Source: an uncultured Oscillospiraceae bacterium
Lineage (GTDB): Bacteria; Bacillota; Clostridia; Oscillospirales; Oscillospiraceae
Length of the DNA stretch: 64,000 bases
Reading direction: 5' to 3'
Assembly: GCA_947632005.1 (NCBI GenBank)
Contig: CANRNU010000004.1
Span: 22,094-86,093 of the forward strand
The first letter of the stretch is position 1. Each line of letters starts with the position of its first letter. Shown here piece after piece: positions 17,789-25,976 of this stretch. The notes beneath the pieces are model-generated. The model saw only the letters and a program-made list of their open reading frames with translations, was not told the origin of the DNA and made no database searches. The position numbers and the translations under genes are program-made.

Positions 17789-19186
17789 ATGAGCAAGCTA
17801 ACACGTAAGTGCCCCAACTGCGGGGCGGTGGTGCCGGCGGATGTGAAATACTGCCGGAAGTGCCACGCGAGGATGGATTCCGGCCGGGTGGAGGTGCTGG
17901 CCAAGCCGGAAAAGGAGCAGCGGCCCCAGAAACGCGGTCGGGAAAACGACGCGCTGCGCAATCTGCCGAAGCCCGTCCGTCCGGAGGAGGTCGCAGAGAG
18001 AATGTACGGCAGCCAAAACGCGCCCAGACGGCCTGCTCAGTCTCAGAACGAGGGCCAGGACGGCTTCTTTGAGCCCGGCCAGGACGGGGCCCAGCAGAGA
18101 AGACCCGGGCAGCGGGGACGTATGGCCCCGGCAGGTCAGGGCGTGCCCAGACCGGTGTCTACCGCGAGGGGCGCAGGCGGCCAGATGGAGCCCAACCGGA
18201 ACAAGGACAAGAATCTGTGGCAGATCATCACGGTACTGGCCATTATCCTGGTCATCATCGTGGTGGCCATCGTGCTGGTCGTCCGGCTGAACCGGCCCAC
18301 TCCGCCGGCGGCGGCTTCCGACCCCTATGAAAACGCCACGGTCATTGCCAGCAGCACCGCCAGCCCGTCGCCCACGCCCACGAGCACCCCGGCCATAGCG
18401 GCCCCGGAGGGCCTGATCGTACCCGACGCTACCCCGGTGCCCGCACCCTCCGCCACGCCTGTGATAGCTACCCCGGTGCCCTCTCCGGCGAGCTCGCCTT
18501 CCAATTTCAGCACGACCGCCGTGAATGATACGGTGTACATCAGCGGCAACGGCGTCAACGTCCGCTCCGGCCCGGGTACGGACTACAACATCCTGGGGTC
18601 CGAGAACAGCGGCAAGCAGCTCCAGCGCACCGGAAGGACCAGCAACGGCTGGAGCCAGGTCTCCTATAACGGCCAGACCGGCTATGTCATCGACAGCCTG
18701 CTGACCACGACGCAGCCCGCCGCCAACAACAACACCAGCACCAATTATACCGTCAGCGAGGCCAGCGGGACCGTGACGGTGGCGTCCGCTACCGGCGCCA
18801 ACCTGCGCTCCGGCCCCGACACGTCTTACTCCGTGGTGGCCACTGTCGCCAACAATACCCAGCTGACCCGCACCGGGACCTCCGGCGGGTGGACCCGCGT
18901 CAGCTATAACGGCCAGAACGTGTTCATCTCCACGAACCTGCTGGCGGGCAGCAATACCTCTTCCGGCAGTACCGGCAGCACCGGGTCCTCCGGCGGCTCC
19001 GGCACCATCACCGTCACCGGCAACGGCGTGCGCATCCGCTCCGGCCCGGGCACCGGCTATGGGATCATCGGCGCGGCCAACTCCGGAAATGTGCTCACCC
19101 TCCTGGGACAGAGCGGGGACTGGTATCAGGTCAGCTATAACGGCTCCACCGGCTATATCTCCGCCACCTACGCCAGAAAGAACTGA
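17789..19186 (+). CDS. Zinc-ribbon membrane protein with three extracellular SH3b domains
   Basis: In its 465 residues the order is: zinc ribbon with Cys8-Cys11 and Cys22-Cys25; a basic disordered cytoplasmic stretch (30-142); one membrane helix (144-166); a Ser/Thr/Pro linker (175-240); and three bacterial SH3 domains (247-304, 328-385, 406-463), each with the N(V/L)RSGPxT motif. The topology is N-in, C-out, so the SH3b domains should touch peptidoglycan or other wall polymer while the zinc ribbon stays inside. It may be a wall-sensing or scaffold protein. The gene starts 30 bases after the PurN-like gene and ends at a terminator. Confidence 0.8.
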   Translation: MSKLTRKCPNCGAVVPADVKYCRKCHARMDSGRVEVLAKPEKEQRPQKRGRENDALRNLPKPVRPEEVAERMYGSQNAPRRPAQSQNEGQDGFFEPGQDGAQQRRPGQRGRMAPAGQGVPRPVSTARGAGGQMEPNRNKDKNLWQIITVLAIILVIIVVAIVLVVRLNRPTPPAAASDPYENATVIASSTASPSPTPTSTPAIAAPEGLIVPDATPVPAPSATPVIATPVPSPASSPSNFSTTAVNDTVYISGNGVNVRSGPGTDYNILGSENSGKQLQRTGRTSNGWSQVSYNGQTGYVIDSLLTTTQPAANNNTSTNYTVSEASGTVTVASATGANLRSGPDTSYSVVATVANNTQLTRTGTSGGWTRVSYNGQNVFISTNLLAGSNTSSGSTGSTGSSGGSGTITVTGNGVRIRSGPGTGYGIIGAANSGNVLTLLGQSGDWYQVSYNGSTGYISATYARKN

Positions 19187-19202
19187 CAGATATATCAAAA
19201 GC

Positions 19203-19232
19203 AAAGGAGACAGGCAGCAGCCTGTCTCCTTT
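19203..19232. terminator. Bidirectional terminator
   Basis: A perfect 13-bp stem AAAGGAGACAGGC/GCCTGTCTCCTTT (19203-19215 with 19220-19232) with loop AGCA and a T run lies between convergent genes. Confidence 0.85.
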
Positions 19233-19233
19233 T

Positions 19234-19671
19234 TCAGCTCTCCAGCCCGCCGTAAAGGGCCAGGGTGAAGCGCTTCAGCGCCCGGTCCCGGCGGCGGTAG
19301 ACCTGGGCCTTCTCCCGGTCCAGCTCCTCGCACAGACGCTCCGCCGCCCCCTTGTGCCGGTGCACGTAAAACCGGTCCAGTACCAGCCGGTCCTCCTCGT
19401 CCAGGGCGGAGAGCCCGCTGTCCGCCAGGGCTACCCATGCCTGGGCCGACTCCAATTGCCGGGCCAGTTCCTCCCGGCGCACGATGTTGGACAGCATCGC
19501 GTCCTCCCGCCGGCTCCCGGCACCGTGGGCGGGAATGGAATCCGGCACCGAGCTCTTCAGGGCCCCATAGTCCAGCTCCAGCCGCCTGATCTCCGCCGGT
19601 ATGTTCTCCAGCGACTGCCGCCGGACCTCATACTGCATCAGTTTCTCCGCCGCTTCCTGTTTCCAATCCAT
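19234..19671 (-). CDS. Phage-type sigma-like transcriptional regulator (ArpU/DUF1492 group)
   Basis: The protein has 145 residues. The N-terminal helix pair (1-60; MDWKQEAAEKLMQYEVRRQS) and a C-terminal sigma-70 region 4-like helix-turn-helix (about 90-138; LSALDEEDRLVLDRFYVHRH then LCEELDREKAQVYRRRDRAL) match small regulators that activate late genes in Firmicute prophages. AAGGAGG precedes the ATG. It is divergent from the S24 repressor, sharing an operator-rich region. No phage structural gene adjoins it; the nearest is the late operon about 4.7 kb away, which it could control. This is an inference. Confidence 0.7.
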   Translation of the reverse strand: MDWKQEAAEKLMQYEVRRQSLENIPAEIRRLELDYGALKSSVPDSIPAHGAGSRREDAMLSNIVRREELARQLESAQAWVALADSGLSALDEEDRLVLDRFYVHRHKGAAERLCEELDREKAQVYRRRDRALKRFTLALYGGLES

Positions 19672-19746
19672 GGTCCGTGTCCTCCTTTTTGGCCGTTGTA
19701 GGTGTTAACAGCATTTCGATGCTCCCGTATTCGGGATGGTATCATT

Positions 19747-19775
19747 AATATAATACCGAAAAAGGGGCTTGTCAA
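19747..19775 (-). promoter_or_regulatory. Promoter of the sigma-like gene
   Basis: Minus-strand TTGACA (19770-19775) and TATATT (19747-19752) are 17 bp apart. The palindrome TCCCG-TATT-CGGGA at 19723-19736 lies just downstream of the start point and is a candidate operator. Confidence 0.7.
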
Positions 19776-19807
19776 GGAGAAATTTAACCGAAAAGTAGAT
19801 TATTTAA

Positions 19808-19836
19808 TTGACAAATGGTAAGGATTCGGGTACAAT
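19808..19836 (+). promoter_or_regulatory. Promoter of the S24 repressor gene
   Basis: Consensus TTGACA (19808-19813) and TACAAT (19831-19836) are 17 bp apart. The spacer contains ATTCGGG (19824-19830), the same heptamer as in the palindrome at 19723-19736, so both divergent promoters may be bound by one regulator, probably the repressor itself. Confidence 0.75.
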
Positions 19837-19859
19837 TGGCGTGACAGGAGGGATGATGC

Positions 19860-20597
19860 GTGGAGATCGGCGAAAGGATAACAGGATACCGCAGACAGGC
19901 GGGTATGACCATCGAGGAGCTCTCCCGGCGCGCCGGCGTCTCCAAGGGGACGCTGAACAAGATCATCAGCGGGGAGACGAAGAGCCCGACCATGGCGGTG
20001 ATGAGCGCCCTGGCCAGGGCTCTGGGCCGGTCTCTGGCGGATTTCGACGACGGCGGCGCACGGGAGCTGTCGGAGGAGGCCATGGAGGCGGCCAGGGATT
20101 ATGAGGCGCTGGACGGCCACGGGCGGCGGGTCGTGCGGGCCGTGATGGGAGAGGAGAAGCGCCGGATGGAGATCCGGGAGCTGAACGGCGGCAAGAGGCC
20201 GATGAAGATCGTCCCGCTGCTGGGCAACTCCTTTGCCGCCGGCCGGGGGGACCCGGACTTCGGCAATCCCTGGGAGGATCATGAGGTGCCGGCGGACAGC
20301 GGAGCGGATTTTGCCGTGCGCATCAACGGAAACTCCATGGAACCATACCTTCCGGACGGGTCCATTGCCCTGGGGAAAAAGCGCGCGCCCAGGGACGGCG
20401 AGGTGGCGGCGATGCTGCTGGACGGCGAGTTTTTGTGCAAGCAGGTCTGCCAGGATATGGCGGGGAACCTCTACCTGTTCTCTCTCAACCGGGACAGGCG
20501 GGACGCGGATGTGACCATCCGGCACGACACGGAGCGGAGCCTGACCTGTTTCGGGACCATCATCATGGAAAAAGTGCCGCTGCCGGCGGAGATGTGA
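19860..20597 (+). CDS. Self-cleaving S24 family repressor (LexA/CI-like)
   Basis: The start is GTG 19860 with AGGAGG 8 bases upstream; 245 residues. Residues 1-62 are a Cro/CI-type helix-turn-helix (MTIEELSRRAGVSKGTLNKI). The C-terminal peptidase S24 domain has the Ala127-Gly128 cleavage site (NSFAAGRGD), Ser159 (INGNSMEPY) and Lys194 (EFLCKQV), spaced as in LexA and lambda CI. It should repress until RecA-stimulated autocleavage after DNA damage. It is divergent from a phage-type sigma-like gene and has its own strong promoter. The last 28 bp are duplicated 256 bp downstream. A SOS-linked phage repressor is the favoured reading over a cellular stress regulator. Confidence 0.85.
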   Translation: MEIGERITGYRRQAGMTIEELSRRAGVSKGTLNKIISGETKSPTMAVMSALARALGRSLADFDDGGARELSEEAMEAARDYEALDGHGRRVVRAVMGEEKRRMEIRELNGGKRPMKIVPLLGNSFAAGRGDPDFGNPWEDHEVPADSGADFAVRINGNSMEPYLPDGSIALGKKRAPRDGEVAAMLLDGEFLCKQVCQDMAGNLYLFSLNRDRRDADVTIRHDTERSLTCFGTIIMEKVPLPAEM

Positions 20598-20853
20598 GGA
20601 AGCGAAGCCCGGTCAGGGCGAGCCGCGTCGTTGATGCGCGCCTGCCAGGTTTCTCTTTGCCACAAAGCGGCAAAGTTCAAATGGCGGCGGCATCTCCTCT
20701 CCCCAAAAGACTGACAAGCCTTTTGGGGACCCCGGGGCCGCGCGTCAAGGTCAAAAGCCATAGGACGTTTGGCTTTTGACCTTCTGCGAGGGGGAATTCA
20801 CTTTCCCCTCGCAGTTTTAATCAGGAAAAGTGCCGCTGCCGGCGGAGATGTGA
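20570..20853. repeat. 28-bp direct repeat bracketing a hairpin element
   Basis: The last 28 bp of the S24 repressor gene (20570-20597, AAAAGTGCCGCTGCC...TGA) are repeated exactly at 20826-20853. The 228 bp between them (20598-20825) hold the R2 repeat. The arrangement looks like insertion of the repeat element with a long target duplication, or like a recombination product. Confidence 0.9.
20602..20815. repeat. Dispersed two-hairpin repeat, copy 1 (family R2), with internal extra segment
   Basis: It begins with a 26-bp block GCGAAGCCCGGTCAGGG... (20602-20627) shared exactly with 52877-52902. Hairpin 1 is AAGGTCAAAAGCC/GGCTTTTGACCTT (20747-20759 with 20771-20783, 11-nt loop). Hairpin 2 is CTGCGAGGGGGAA/TTTCCCCTCGCAG (20784-20796 with 20802-20814, loop TTCAC), followed by TTTTAA. 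About 120 bp between block and hairpin 1 (20628-20746), absent from copy 2, carry further hairpins (CTTTGCC/GGCAAAG and CCCCAAAAG/CTTTTGGGG). No coding capacity is seen. Confidence 0.85.
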
Positions 20854-20872
20854 AAGGACAAGGGAAAAGACC

Positions 20873-20903
20873 GCGCGGCCCCCGGTGATGCCGGGGGCCG
20901 CGC
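20873..20903 (-). terminator. Terminator of the DUF1700 operon
   Basis: A perfect 13-bp GC stem GCGCGGCCCCCGG/CCGGGGGCCGCGC (20873-20885 with 20891-20903), 15 bases past the stop of the small membrane protein, runs into TCTTTTCCC on the minus strand. Confidence 0.75.
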
Positions 20904-20917
20904 AGTATCGTGACCTG

Positions 20918-21139
20918 TCAGAAGGGAAGTATGGCGCGCAGGCTCTGACGGAGGGCCTCAAGGTCGGCCTGCAGGATGTTCCAGTTGGCGCTCAGCCGCT
21001 CGCCGTATTGGGCCAGATGACCGTGGGCCTGCAGAGCAGAGGGGGAGCTGCCGGTGAAAAAGGCCACGCCAATGGCCGCGGCCCCCAGCAAAAAGCAGAT
21101 GAGCGCAACGACGCTGACGATATGCCACAGCTTACGCAT
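20918..21139 (-). CDS. Small single-pass membrane protein
   Basis: The 73-residue protein begins MRKLWHIVSVVALICFLLGA and has one hydrophobic helix (about 5-29) followed by a hydrophilic tail with helical character (HLAQYGERLSANWNILQADLEALRQSL). Its start overlaps the end of the upstream HAAS/DUF1700 gene by 8 bases, which supports expression and co-function. In DUF1700 operons a small membrane partner or a DUF4097 protein commonly follows; no specific role is known. Confidence 0.65.
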   Translation of the reverse strand: MRKLWHIVSVVALICFLLGAAAIGVAFFTGSSPSALQAHGHLAQYGERLSANWNILQADLEALRQSLRAILPF

Positions 21140-22070
21140 CCCGGGTCACCTTCTTTCCGAGGGTCAGATGGGTCATGGCCTTGCAGGCGAGGATATATGC
21201 CTTCACGATGCCCGTGTCCAGGCGAAGACCGCACCACAGTACGATCAGCGCCAGACCGAGGATCAGAAAGGCCAGACCGAACAGCATCACCGCGTCGGCG
21301 ATGTAGCTGATGCACCAGAGCCCGCCTACGGCGGCCAGCCAGGTGAACAGCAGCAGGATGAGCCCGGGGGCCAACAGCACCGCCATGACAGCCAGAAGTA
21401 TGGCCGCTATGGGCACGGCCAGCAGAAGGATGCTCAAAATGAACAGCGGTACGCCCAGCCAAAGGGGGATGGACCGCTCGATGACGGTGAGTGGCCCGGT
21501 ACTGTCCTGGTCGTCTATGTCGTCGTCCAGAGAGGGGGGGACGATGGGGGGCGGGGACATGCGCCTGGACGCCGGGGCAGGCCCCCGGGACGCGGGTTTC
21601 TCCGGCGGGGAGGCCGGTGCTTTCGCCGCGTCAGGCCCCTCCGCGGGCTGCTTGGGCTGGCTTTCCGCCGGCGCGGGCTGGTCCTCCTTCTCCGGCGCCG
21701 GCGGGAAGGAAAACGCCGACAGGTCGTCCATCACCATGGGCGGGACGTCCAGGTCCGGCAGACCCTCCACCACGTCGGGCGCGGCCTCTTCCTCCGGCTG
21801 GGTCGCCTCGGGCTCCGGTTCCGGCGGCGCCGCATAGGACGCCTCCAGTTCATCCATGAACCGGTCGGTGAACAGGAGGGGGTCATAGATGCGGCTCAGG
21901 CGGATGGCCGAACGGGTCGGCGTGCCGATCTTCCCCAGAAGCTCCTCCTCCCGGGCCGGGCCGGCCTCGTCAAACAGCGCGCCATATCGGGCCAGGGTCC
22001 GCTCTCTGTCCACCCGGGTCATAAAGACCAAGAGCTGCCCCAGTTCGGCAAGGTATTGCGATTTGTTCAT
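21132..22070 (-). CDS. HAAS/DUF1700 domain membrane protein
   Basis: The protein has 312 residues. The N-terminal helical HAAS-type domain (about 1-72; MNKSQYLAELGQLLVFMTRV and DRERTLARYGALFDEAG) is followed by a long Pro/Glu/Ala-rich disordered linker (75-180), then about four membrane helices (195-300; SIPLWLGVPLFILSILLLAV and following). HAAS domains are linked to sensing and PadR-type regulation in Firmicutes, but no padR gene is adjacent. It is transcribed away from proS, in an operon with the small membrane protein downstream. Confidence 0.75.
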   Translation of the reverse strand: MNKSQYLAELGQLLVFMTRVDRERTLARYGALFDEAGPAREEELLGKIGTPTRSAIRLSRIYDPLLFTDRFMDELEASYAAPPEPEPEATQPEEEAAPDVVEGLPDLDVPPMVMDDLSAFSFPPAPEKEDQPAPAESQPKQPAEGPDAAKAPASPPEKPASRGPAPASRRMSPPPIVPPSLDDDIDDQDSTGPLTVIERSIPLWLGVPLFILSILLLAVPIAAILLAVMAVLLAPGLILLLFTWLAAVGGLWCISYIADAVMLFGLAFLILGLALIVLWCGLRLDTGIVKAYILACKAMTHLTLGKKVTRDA

Positions 22071-22162
22071 AAGCAGTTCCTTTCAGGTCCGGCCGGAACG
22101 GATATCCGGACAGACATACATCATTATTATAAAATGAAATCGCCCTTTGGTCAAGTATTCCC

Positions 22163-22191
22163 TTGACATTGCCGGGGCGGGTGTATAAAAT
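22163..22191 (+). promoter_or_regulatory. proS promoter
   Basis: TTGACA (22163-22168) and TAAAAT (22186-22191) are separated by 17 bp; TATAAA at 22184 is an alternative -10 box. The leader is about 30 nt, too short for a T-box. Confidence 0.7.
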
Positions 22192-22230
22192 GTATAAGTT
22201 ACCAGAATATGCGCAAGGAGCTGACAGTTT

Positions 22231-23661
22231 ATGGCAAAAGATAAGCAGGTGACCCAGATCACCTCCATGGAACAGGACTTCGCCCAGTGGTATACCGACG
22301 TGTGCACCAAGGCGGAGCTGGTGGATTATTCCGGCGTCAAGGGCCTGTTCATCCTGCGGCCTTACGGCTACGCCATCTGGGAGAACATCATGGGCGTGCT
22401 GGACGCCAAGTTCAAAGCCACCGGCCATGAGAACGTGTCCATGCCCCTGCTTATCCCCGAGAGCCTGCTGCAGAAGGAGAAGGACCATGTGGAGGGCTTT
22501 GCCCCTGAGTGTGCCTGGGTCACCATGGGCGGCAGCGAGGAGCTGCCGGAGCGGCTGTGCATCCGGCCCACCAGCGAGACTCTCTTCTGCGACCACTGGA
22601 GCCATGTGCTCCACTCCTGGCGGGACCTGCCGATGAAGTACAACCAGTGGTGCAGCGTGCTCCGCTGGGAGAAGACCACCCGTCCGTTCCTCCGGGGGCG
22701 GGAGTTCCTCTGGCAGGAGGGCCACACCATCCACGCCACCGAGGAGGAGGCTCGGGAGGAGACCCTGCAGATGCTGGAGATATACGCCGACTGCTGCGAG
22801 AATTACCTGGCCATGCCCGTCATCCGGGGCAACAAGACCGAGAAGGAGAAATTCGCCGGGGCTGTCAACACCTACACCATCGAGTGCATGATGCACGACC
22901 ACAAGGCCCTCCAGTCCGGCACCAGCCATTACTTCGGCGACGGCTTCACCAGGGCCTTCGGCATCACCTTCCAGGACAGGAACAACCAGGTGTGCTATCC
23001 CCACCAGACCAGCTGGGGCCTTTCCACCCGCACCATCGGCGGGCTCATCATGACCCACGGCGACGACCGGGGCCTGGTGCTGCCCCCGCGCATCGCCCCC
23101 ACCCAGGTCATCGTGCTGCCCATCGCCGCCCATAAGCCCGGCGTCACGGAGGCGGCAGAAGAGCTGGTGGAACGGCTCAAGGCCGCCGGTATCCGGGTCA
23201 AGGGGGATTTCTCCGACAACAGCCCCGGGTGGAAGTACGCTGAGTACGAGATGAAGGGCGTGCCCCTGCGGCTGGAGATCGGTCCCCGGGACCTGGAGAA
23301 TCACCAGGCCGTGGCCGTCCGGCGGGACAACCAGGAAAAGGTGTTCATCCCCCTGGATGCGCTGGAAAAGACCGTTCCGGCGTTGCTGGAGACGGTGCAG
23401 CAGGCCCTGTTCGACAAGGCCAAGGCCAATCTGGACAGCCACACATGGGCCGCCTCCACCGTGGAGGAGGTCCGGGAAAAGGCCCAGGACGGCTTCGTCA
23501 AGACCATGTGGTGCGGTGACACCGCCTGCGAGGAGAAGATGAAGGAGCTGGCCGGCGTGTCCAGCCGGTGCATCCCCTTCGCCCAGGAGGAGTTGGGGGA
23601 TGTGTGCCCCTGCTGTGGGCGGCCTGCCAGGCAGATGGTCATTTGGGGCGTGGCGTATTGA
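22231..23661 (+). CDS. proS: Prolyl-tRNA synthetase, archaeal/eukaryotic (short) type
   Basis: The 476-residue enzyme is of the short ProRS class without the INS editing domain. Class II motif 2 lies around [20 protein letters not shown] (RxE at 149-151) and motif 3 around [20 protein letters not shown] (approximately 269-288). A C-terminal anticodon-binding domain follows, ending in a Cys-containing tail ([18 protein letters not shown]) that can bind zinc. It charges tRNA-Pro in the cytoplasm. A ribosome binding site AAGGAG precedes the ATG. This type is common in Clostridia and is transcribed here as a single gene. Confidence 0.96.
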   Translation: MAKDKQVTQITSMEQDFAQWYTDVCTKAELVDYSGVKGLFILRPYGYAIWENIMGVLDAKFKATGHENVSMPLLIPESLLQKEKDHVEGFAPECAWVTMGGSEELPERLCIRPTSETLFCDHWSHVLHSWRDLPMKYNQWCSVLRWEKTTRPFLRGREFLWQEGHTIHATEEEAREETLQMLEIYADCCENYLAMPVIRGNKTEKEKFAGAVNTYTIECMMHDHKALQSGTSHYFGDGFTRAFGITFQDRNNQVCYPHQTSWGLSTRTIGGLIMTHGDDRGLVLPPRIAPTQVIVLPIAAHKPGVTEAAEELVERLKAAGIRVKGDFSDNSPGWKYAEYEMKGVPLRLEIGPRDLENHQAVAVRRDNQEKVFIPLDALEKTVPALLETVQQALFDKAKANLDSHTWAASTVEEVREKAQDGFVKTMWCGDTACEEKMKELAGVSSRCIPFAQEELGDVCPCCGRPARQMVIWGVAY

Positions 23662-23672
23662 GTGGATATCGA

Positions 23673-23701
23673 CCGGGGCGCGGTCCAGGACCGCGCCCCG
23701 G
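23673..23701 (+). terminator. proS terminator
   Basis: A perfect 13-bp stem CCGGGGCGCGGTC/GACCGCGCCCCGG (23673-23685 with 23689-23701) with loop CAG is followed by TAAGTGTTTTGAT. Confidence 0.75.
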
Positions 23702-23728
23702 TAAGTGTTTTGATAGGAGGGATGACAG

Positions 23729-24184
23729 ATGCGGTGCAGACTGGCGGAGATCCAGAACACGATCTTCGTGGAGACAGGACGGAAGGTCCTCTGGGAGGGA
23801 CCGAACGGCGTGCGGACGCCGGAACCGACAGAGCGGGAATTTTCCGTGCCGGGCATGTTCCTGGCGGGAGGACTGCCCTATCTGTTCACACGGCAGCTTT
23901 TGCTCATCCCGACCGGAAAGGGGGTCTATCGGGACGGATATGGGCGGAAGGTGTTTGCCTATAAGGAGAGATTCCCCTGCTTCGACAGCCATGATTACAA
24001 ACATGAAAAGCGATATTATCACTGGGCGTATCTGACACATTGGAACAGGCTGATATGCGTCTACTTCGAGGACGGGGACCGGTGCGCGGAGGTGACAGTG
24101 GATGTGGACGAAGTGCCGGGAGACCATTTCGAGGCCATGGTGAAGGCTGGGCTCGTGGATGCGGACGGATATCTGAGGCTTTGA
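23729..24184 (+). CDS. Orphan protein of unknown function
   Basis: The 151-residue soluble protein begins MRCRLAEIQNTIFVETGRKV; AGGAGG lies 8 bases before the ATG. It is rich in aromatic residues in the middle (CFDSHDYKHEKRYYHWAYLT, about 86-105) and acidic at the end (VDVDEVPGDHFEAMVKAGLV). No domain is recognised. It has its own terminator overlapping the stop. It lies between proS and the phage late operon, so it could be host, or a relic of the phage's left arm. Confidence 0.6.
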   Translation: MRCRLAEIQNTIFVETGRKVLWEGPNGVRTPEPTEREFSVPGMFLAGGLPYLFTRQLLLIPTGKGVYRDGYGRKVFAYKERFPCFDSHDYKHEKRYYHWAYLTHWNRLICVYFEDGDRCAEVTVDVDEVPGDHFEAMVKAGLVDADGYLRL

Positions 24185-24212
24185 CGGGAGCGCAGGAGCG
24201 CTCCCGTTTTTT
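24184..24212 (+). terminator. Terminator after the orphan gene
   Basis: ACGGGAGCGC/GCGCTCCCGT (24184-24193 with 24198-24207) with an AGGA loop is followed by six T residues. Confidence 0.85.
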
Positions 24213-24362
24213 GCGGGCGGGGGCATGAAACTGTAAGTGTAAAAAATGATAAATTAATGAGGCGATTTTGCCCGTTTAAGGGTATATAATGGGCACAGTG
24301 AGATCAGGGACAGATCCCGGCGGGCGACCGCCGGGGTCGTTTTATGGAGGCGGACAGGGTCA

Positions 24363-24707
24363 GTGAGAGCGGAAAAATGGCTGGAAGAGGACGGACTGAC
24401 CCTGCTGGAGGGCTGGGCCAGAGACGGACTGACAAGAGAACAGATCGCCGGACAGATGGGCATCGGCCTGAGCACGTTTTATAAGTGGCAGAAGAGATAT
24501 CCCCAGATCGCCCAGGCGCTGCGGAAAGGAAAAGAACTGGTGGATTACCAGGTGGAGGCCGCGCTGCTGGACAAGGCCCTGGGGGGTGACCTGCGGGCCC
24601 AGATGTACTGGCTCAACAACCGGCGGGGCGATAAGTGGCAGGAGCATCCCAGGGAGAAGAGCGAGAAGGACGGGGATGAGGCGGTCATGGTCCTGGTGGA
24701 TGTATGA
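24363..24707 (+). CDS. Phage terminase small subunit
   Basis: The GTG start at 24363 gives 114 residues. Residues 5-50 form a helix-turn-helix of the homeodomain-like phBC6A51/terminase type (GLTREQIAGQMGIGLSTFYK, about 22-41), which recognises packaging DNA. The rest is helical (LDKALGGDLRAQMYWLNNRR) and ends in an acidic tail. A ribosome binding site GGAGG lies about 12 bases upstream. Its last codon overlaps the ATG of the large terminase, as expected for a holoenzyme pair. Confidence 0.8.
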   Translation: MRAEKWLEEDGLTLLEGWARDGLTREQIAGQMGIGLSTFYKWQKRYPQIAQALRKGKELVDYQVEAALLDKALGGDLRAQMYWLNNRRGDKWQEHPREKSEKDGDEAVMVLVDV

Positions 24708-25942
24708 GGCAGGTAAGGCTGTCAGAGGTGCTGGGTCCGGCGTTTTTGGACCTGGCCAGGGACGTGTTCCGGCACGGGCACACCCACTATGACCTGGCCG
24801 GCGGGCGGGGCTCGCTGAAGTCCTCCGCCGTCAGTCTCATGGTGCCGCTGCTGCTGGTGCAGCATCCCGAGCTCCACGCGCTGGTGCTGCGAAAGGTGGG
24901 CAATACCCTCCGGGACAGTGTGTTTGCCCAGTATATGTGGGCGGTGGACAGGCTGGGGATGGGAAAATTCTGGACGGCCAGGCTCTCGCCCATGGAGCTC
25001 ATCTATGAGCCCACTGGCCAGACCATCCTCTTCCGGGGGGCCGATGACCCCATGAAGATCAAATCCATCAAGGCGCCCTTCGGGTATATCGGCGTCACCC
25101 ACTTCGAGGAGAAAGACCAGTTCGCCGGACGGGAGGAGATACGGAGCATCCTCCAGTCCACCATGCGGGGCGGGGAGCTCTTCTGGAACTTCGAGAGCTA
25201 CAACCCGCCTGTCAGCCGGGACAACTGGGCCAATGCCGACTCGGCGGAGGACAGGCCCGACCGGCTGTGCCATAGGAGCACCTATCTGGACGCGCCCCGG
25301 GAGTGGCTGGGAGAGACCTTCTTTGCCGAGGCGGAGCGGCTCCGGACCGTGGACGAGCGGGCGTACCGCCATGAGTACCTGGGCCAGGCAGTGGGTACCG
25401 GCGGGAACGTGTTCGAGAAGCTGGAGGTGCGGACCATCACCGATGAGGAGACCGCGCCCCTGGACCGTATCTTTCAGGGGGTGGACTGGGGTTGGTACCC
25501 GGATAAGTTCGCCTTCCTGCGCACGGCCTATGACAGGGCCCGGGAACGCATCTACCTGTTGGATGAATATTATGTCAACCGAACGAGCAACCGGGACACG
25601 GCGCGGTGGGTCCTGGAGCGGGGATATCAGGACTATCCCATCGTGTGCGACAGCGCGGAGCCCAAGAGCATCAGCGACTGGCGGGAGGCGGGCCTGCCCG
25701 CCCGGGGCGCGGTCAAGGGGCCCGGGAGCGTGGATTACGGATTCAAGTGGCTCCAGACCAGGACGCTGGTCATCGACCCGAAGCGGACGCCGGGGGCCTG
25801 GCGGGAGATCAGCCGGTATGAATATGAACGGGACCGGGACGGACGCGTCATCAGCGGATATCCGGACCGGGACGACCACGCCATTTCGGCGCTGCGGTAC
25901 GCCTATGAGCCGGTGTTTTTGAAGAGAGGGTCAGGGGCGTGA
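24704..25942 (+). CDS. Phage terminase large subunit (PBSX/SPP1 family)
   Basis: The motor and nuclease of DNA packaging, 412 residues. The ATPase half has a Walker A-like AGGRGSLKSSA (32-42) and a Walker B-like region ending in THFEEKDQF (about 126-134). The C-terminal RNase H-like nuclease half starts with GVDWGWYPDKFAF, where the first Asp should bind metal, and has further acidic residues near DDHAISALRYA. Loss of Gly in the GxGKS loop (SLKS) is common in this group. It starts inside the small-subunit stop. Headful packaging is expected from the family. Confidence 0.9.
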   Translation: MRQVRLSEVLGPAFLDLARDVFRHGHTHYDLAGGRGSLKSSAVSLMVPLLLVQHPELHALVLRKVGNTLRDSVFAQYMWAVDRLGMGKFWTARLSPMELIYEPTGQTILFRGADDPMKIKSIKAPFGYIGVTHFEEKDQFAGREEIRSILQSTMRGGELFWNFESYNPPVSRDNWANADSAEDRPDRLCHRSTYLDAPREWLGETFFAEAERLRTVDERAYRHEYLGQAVGTGGNVFEKLEVRTITDEETAPLDRIFQGVDWGWYPDKFAFLRTAYDRARERIYLLDEYYVNRTSNRDTARWVLERGYQDYPIVCDSAEPKSISDWREAGLPARGAVKGPGSVDYGFKWLQTRTLVIDPKRTPGAWREISRYEYERDRDGRVISGYPDRDDHAISALRYAYEPVFLKRGSGA

Positions 25943-25976
25943 AGACCCGGATACATTTTGAATGGGAGGCTGGACG

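Noticed and set aside
22170..22230. T-box riboswitch upstream of proS
   Set aside because: The leader is about 30 nt and has no specifier loop, T-box sequence or terminator.
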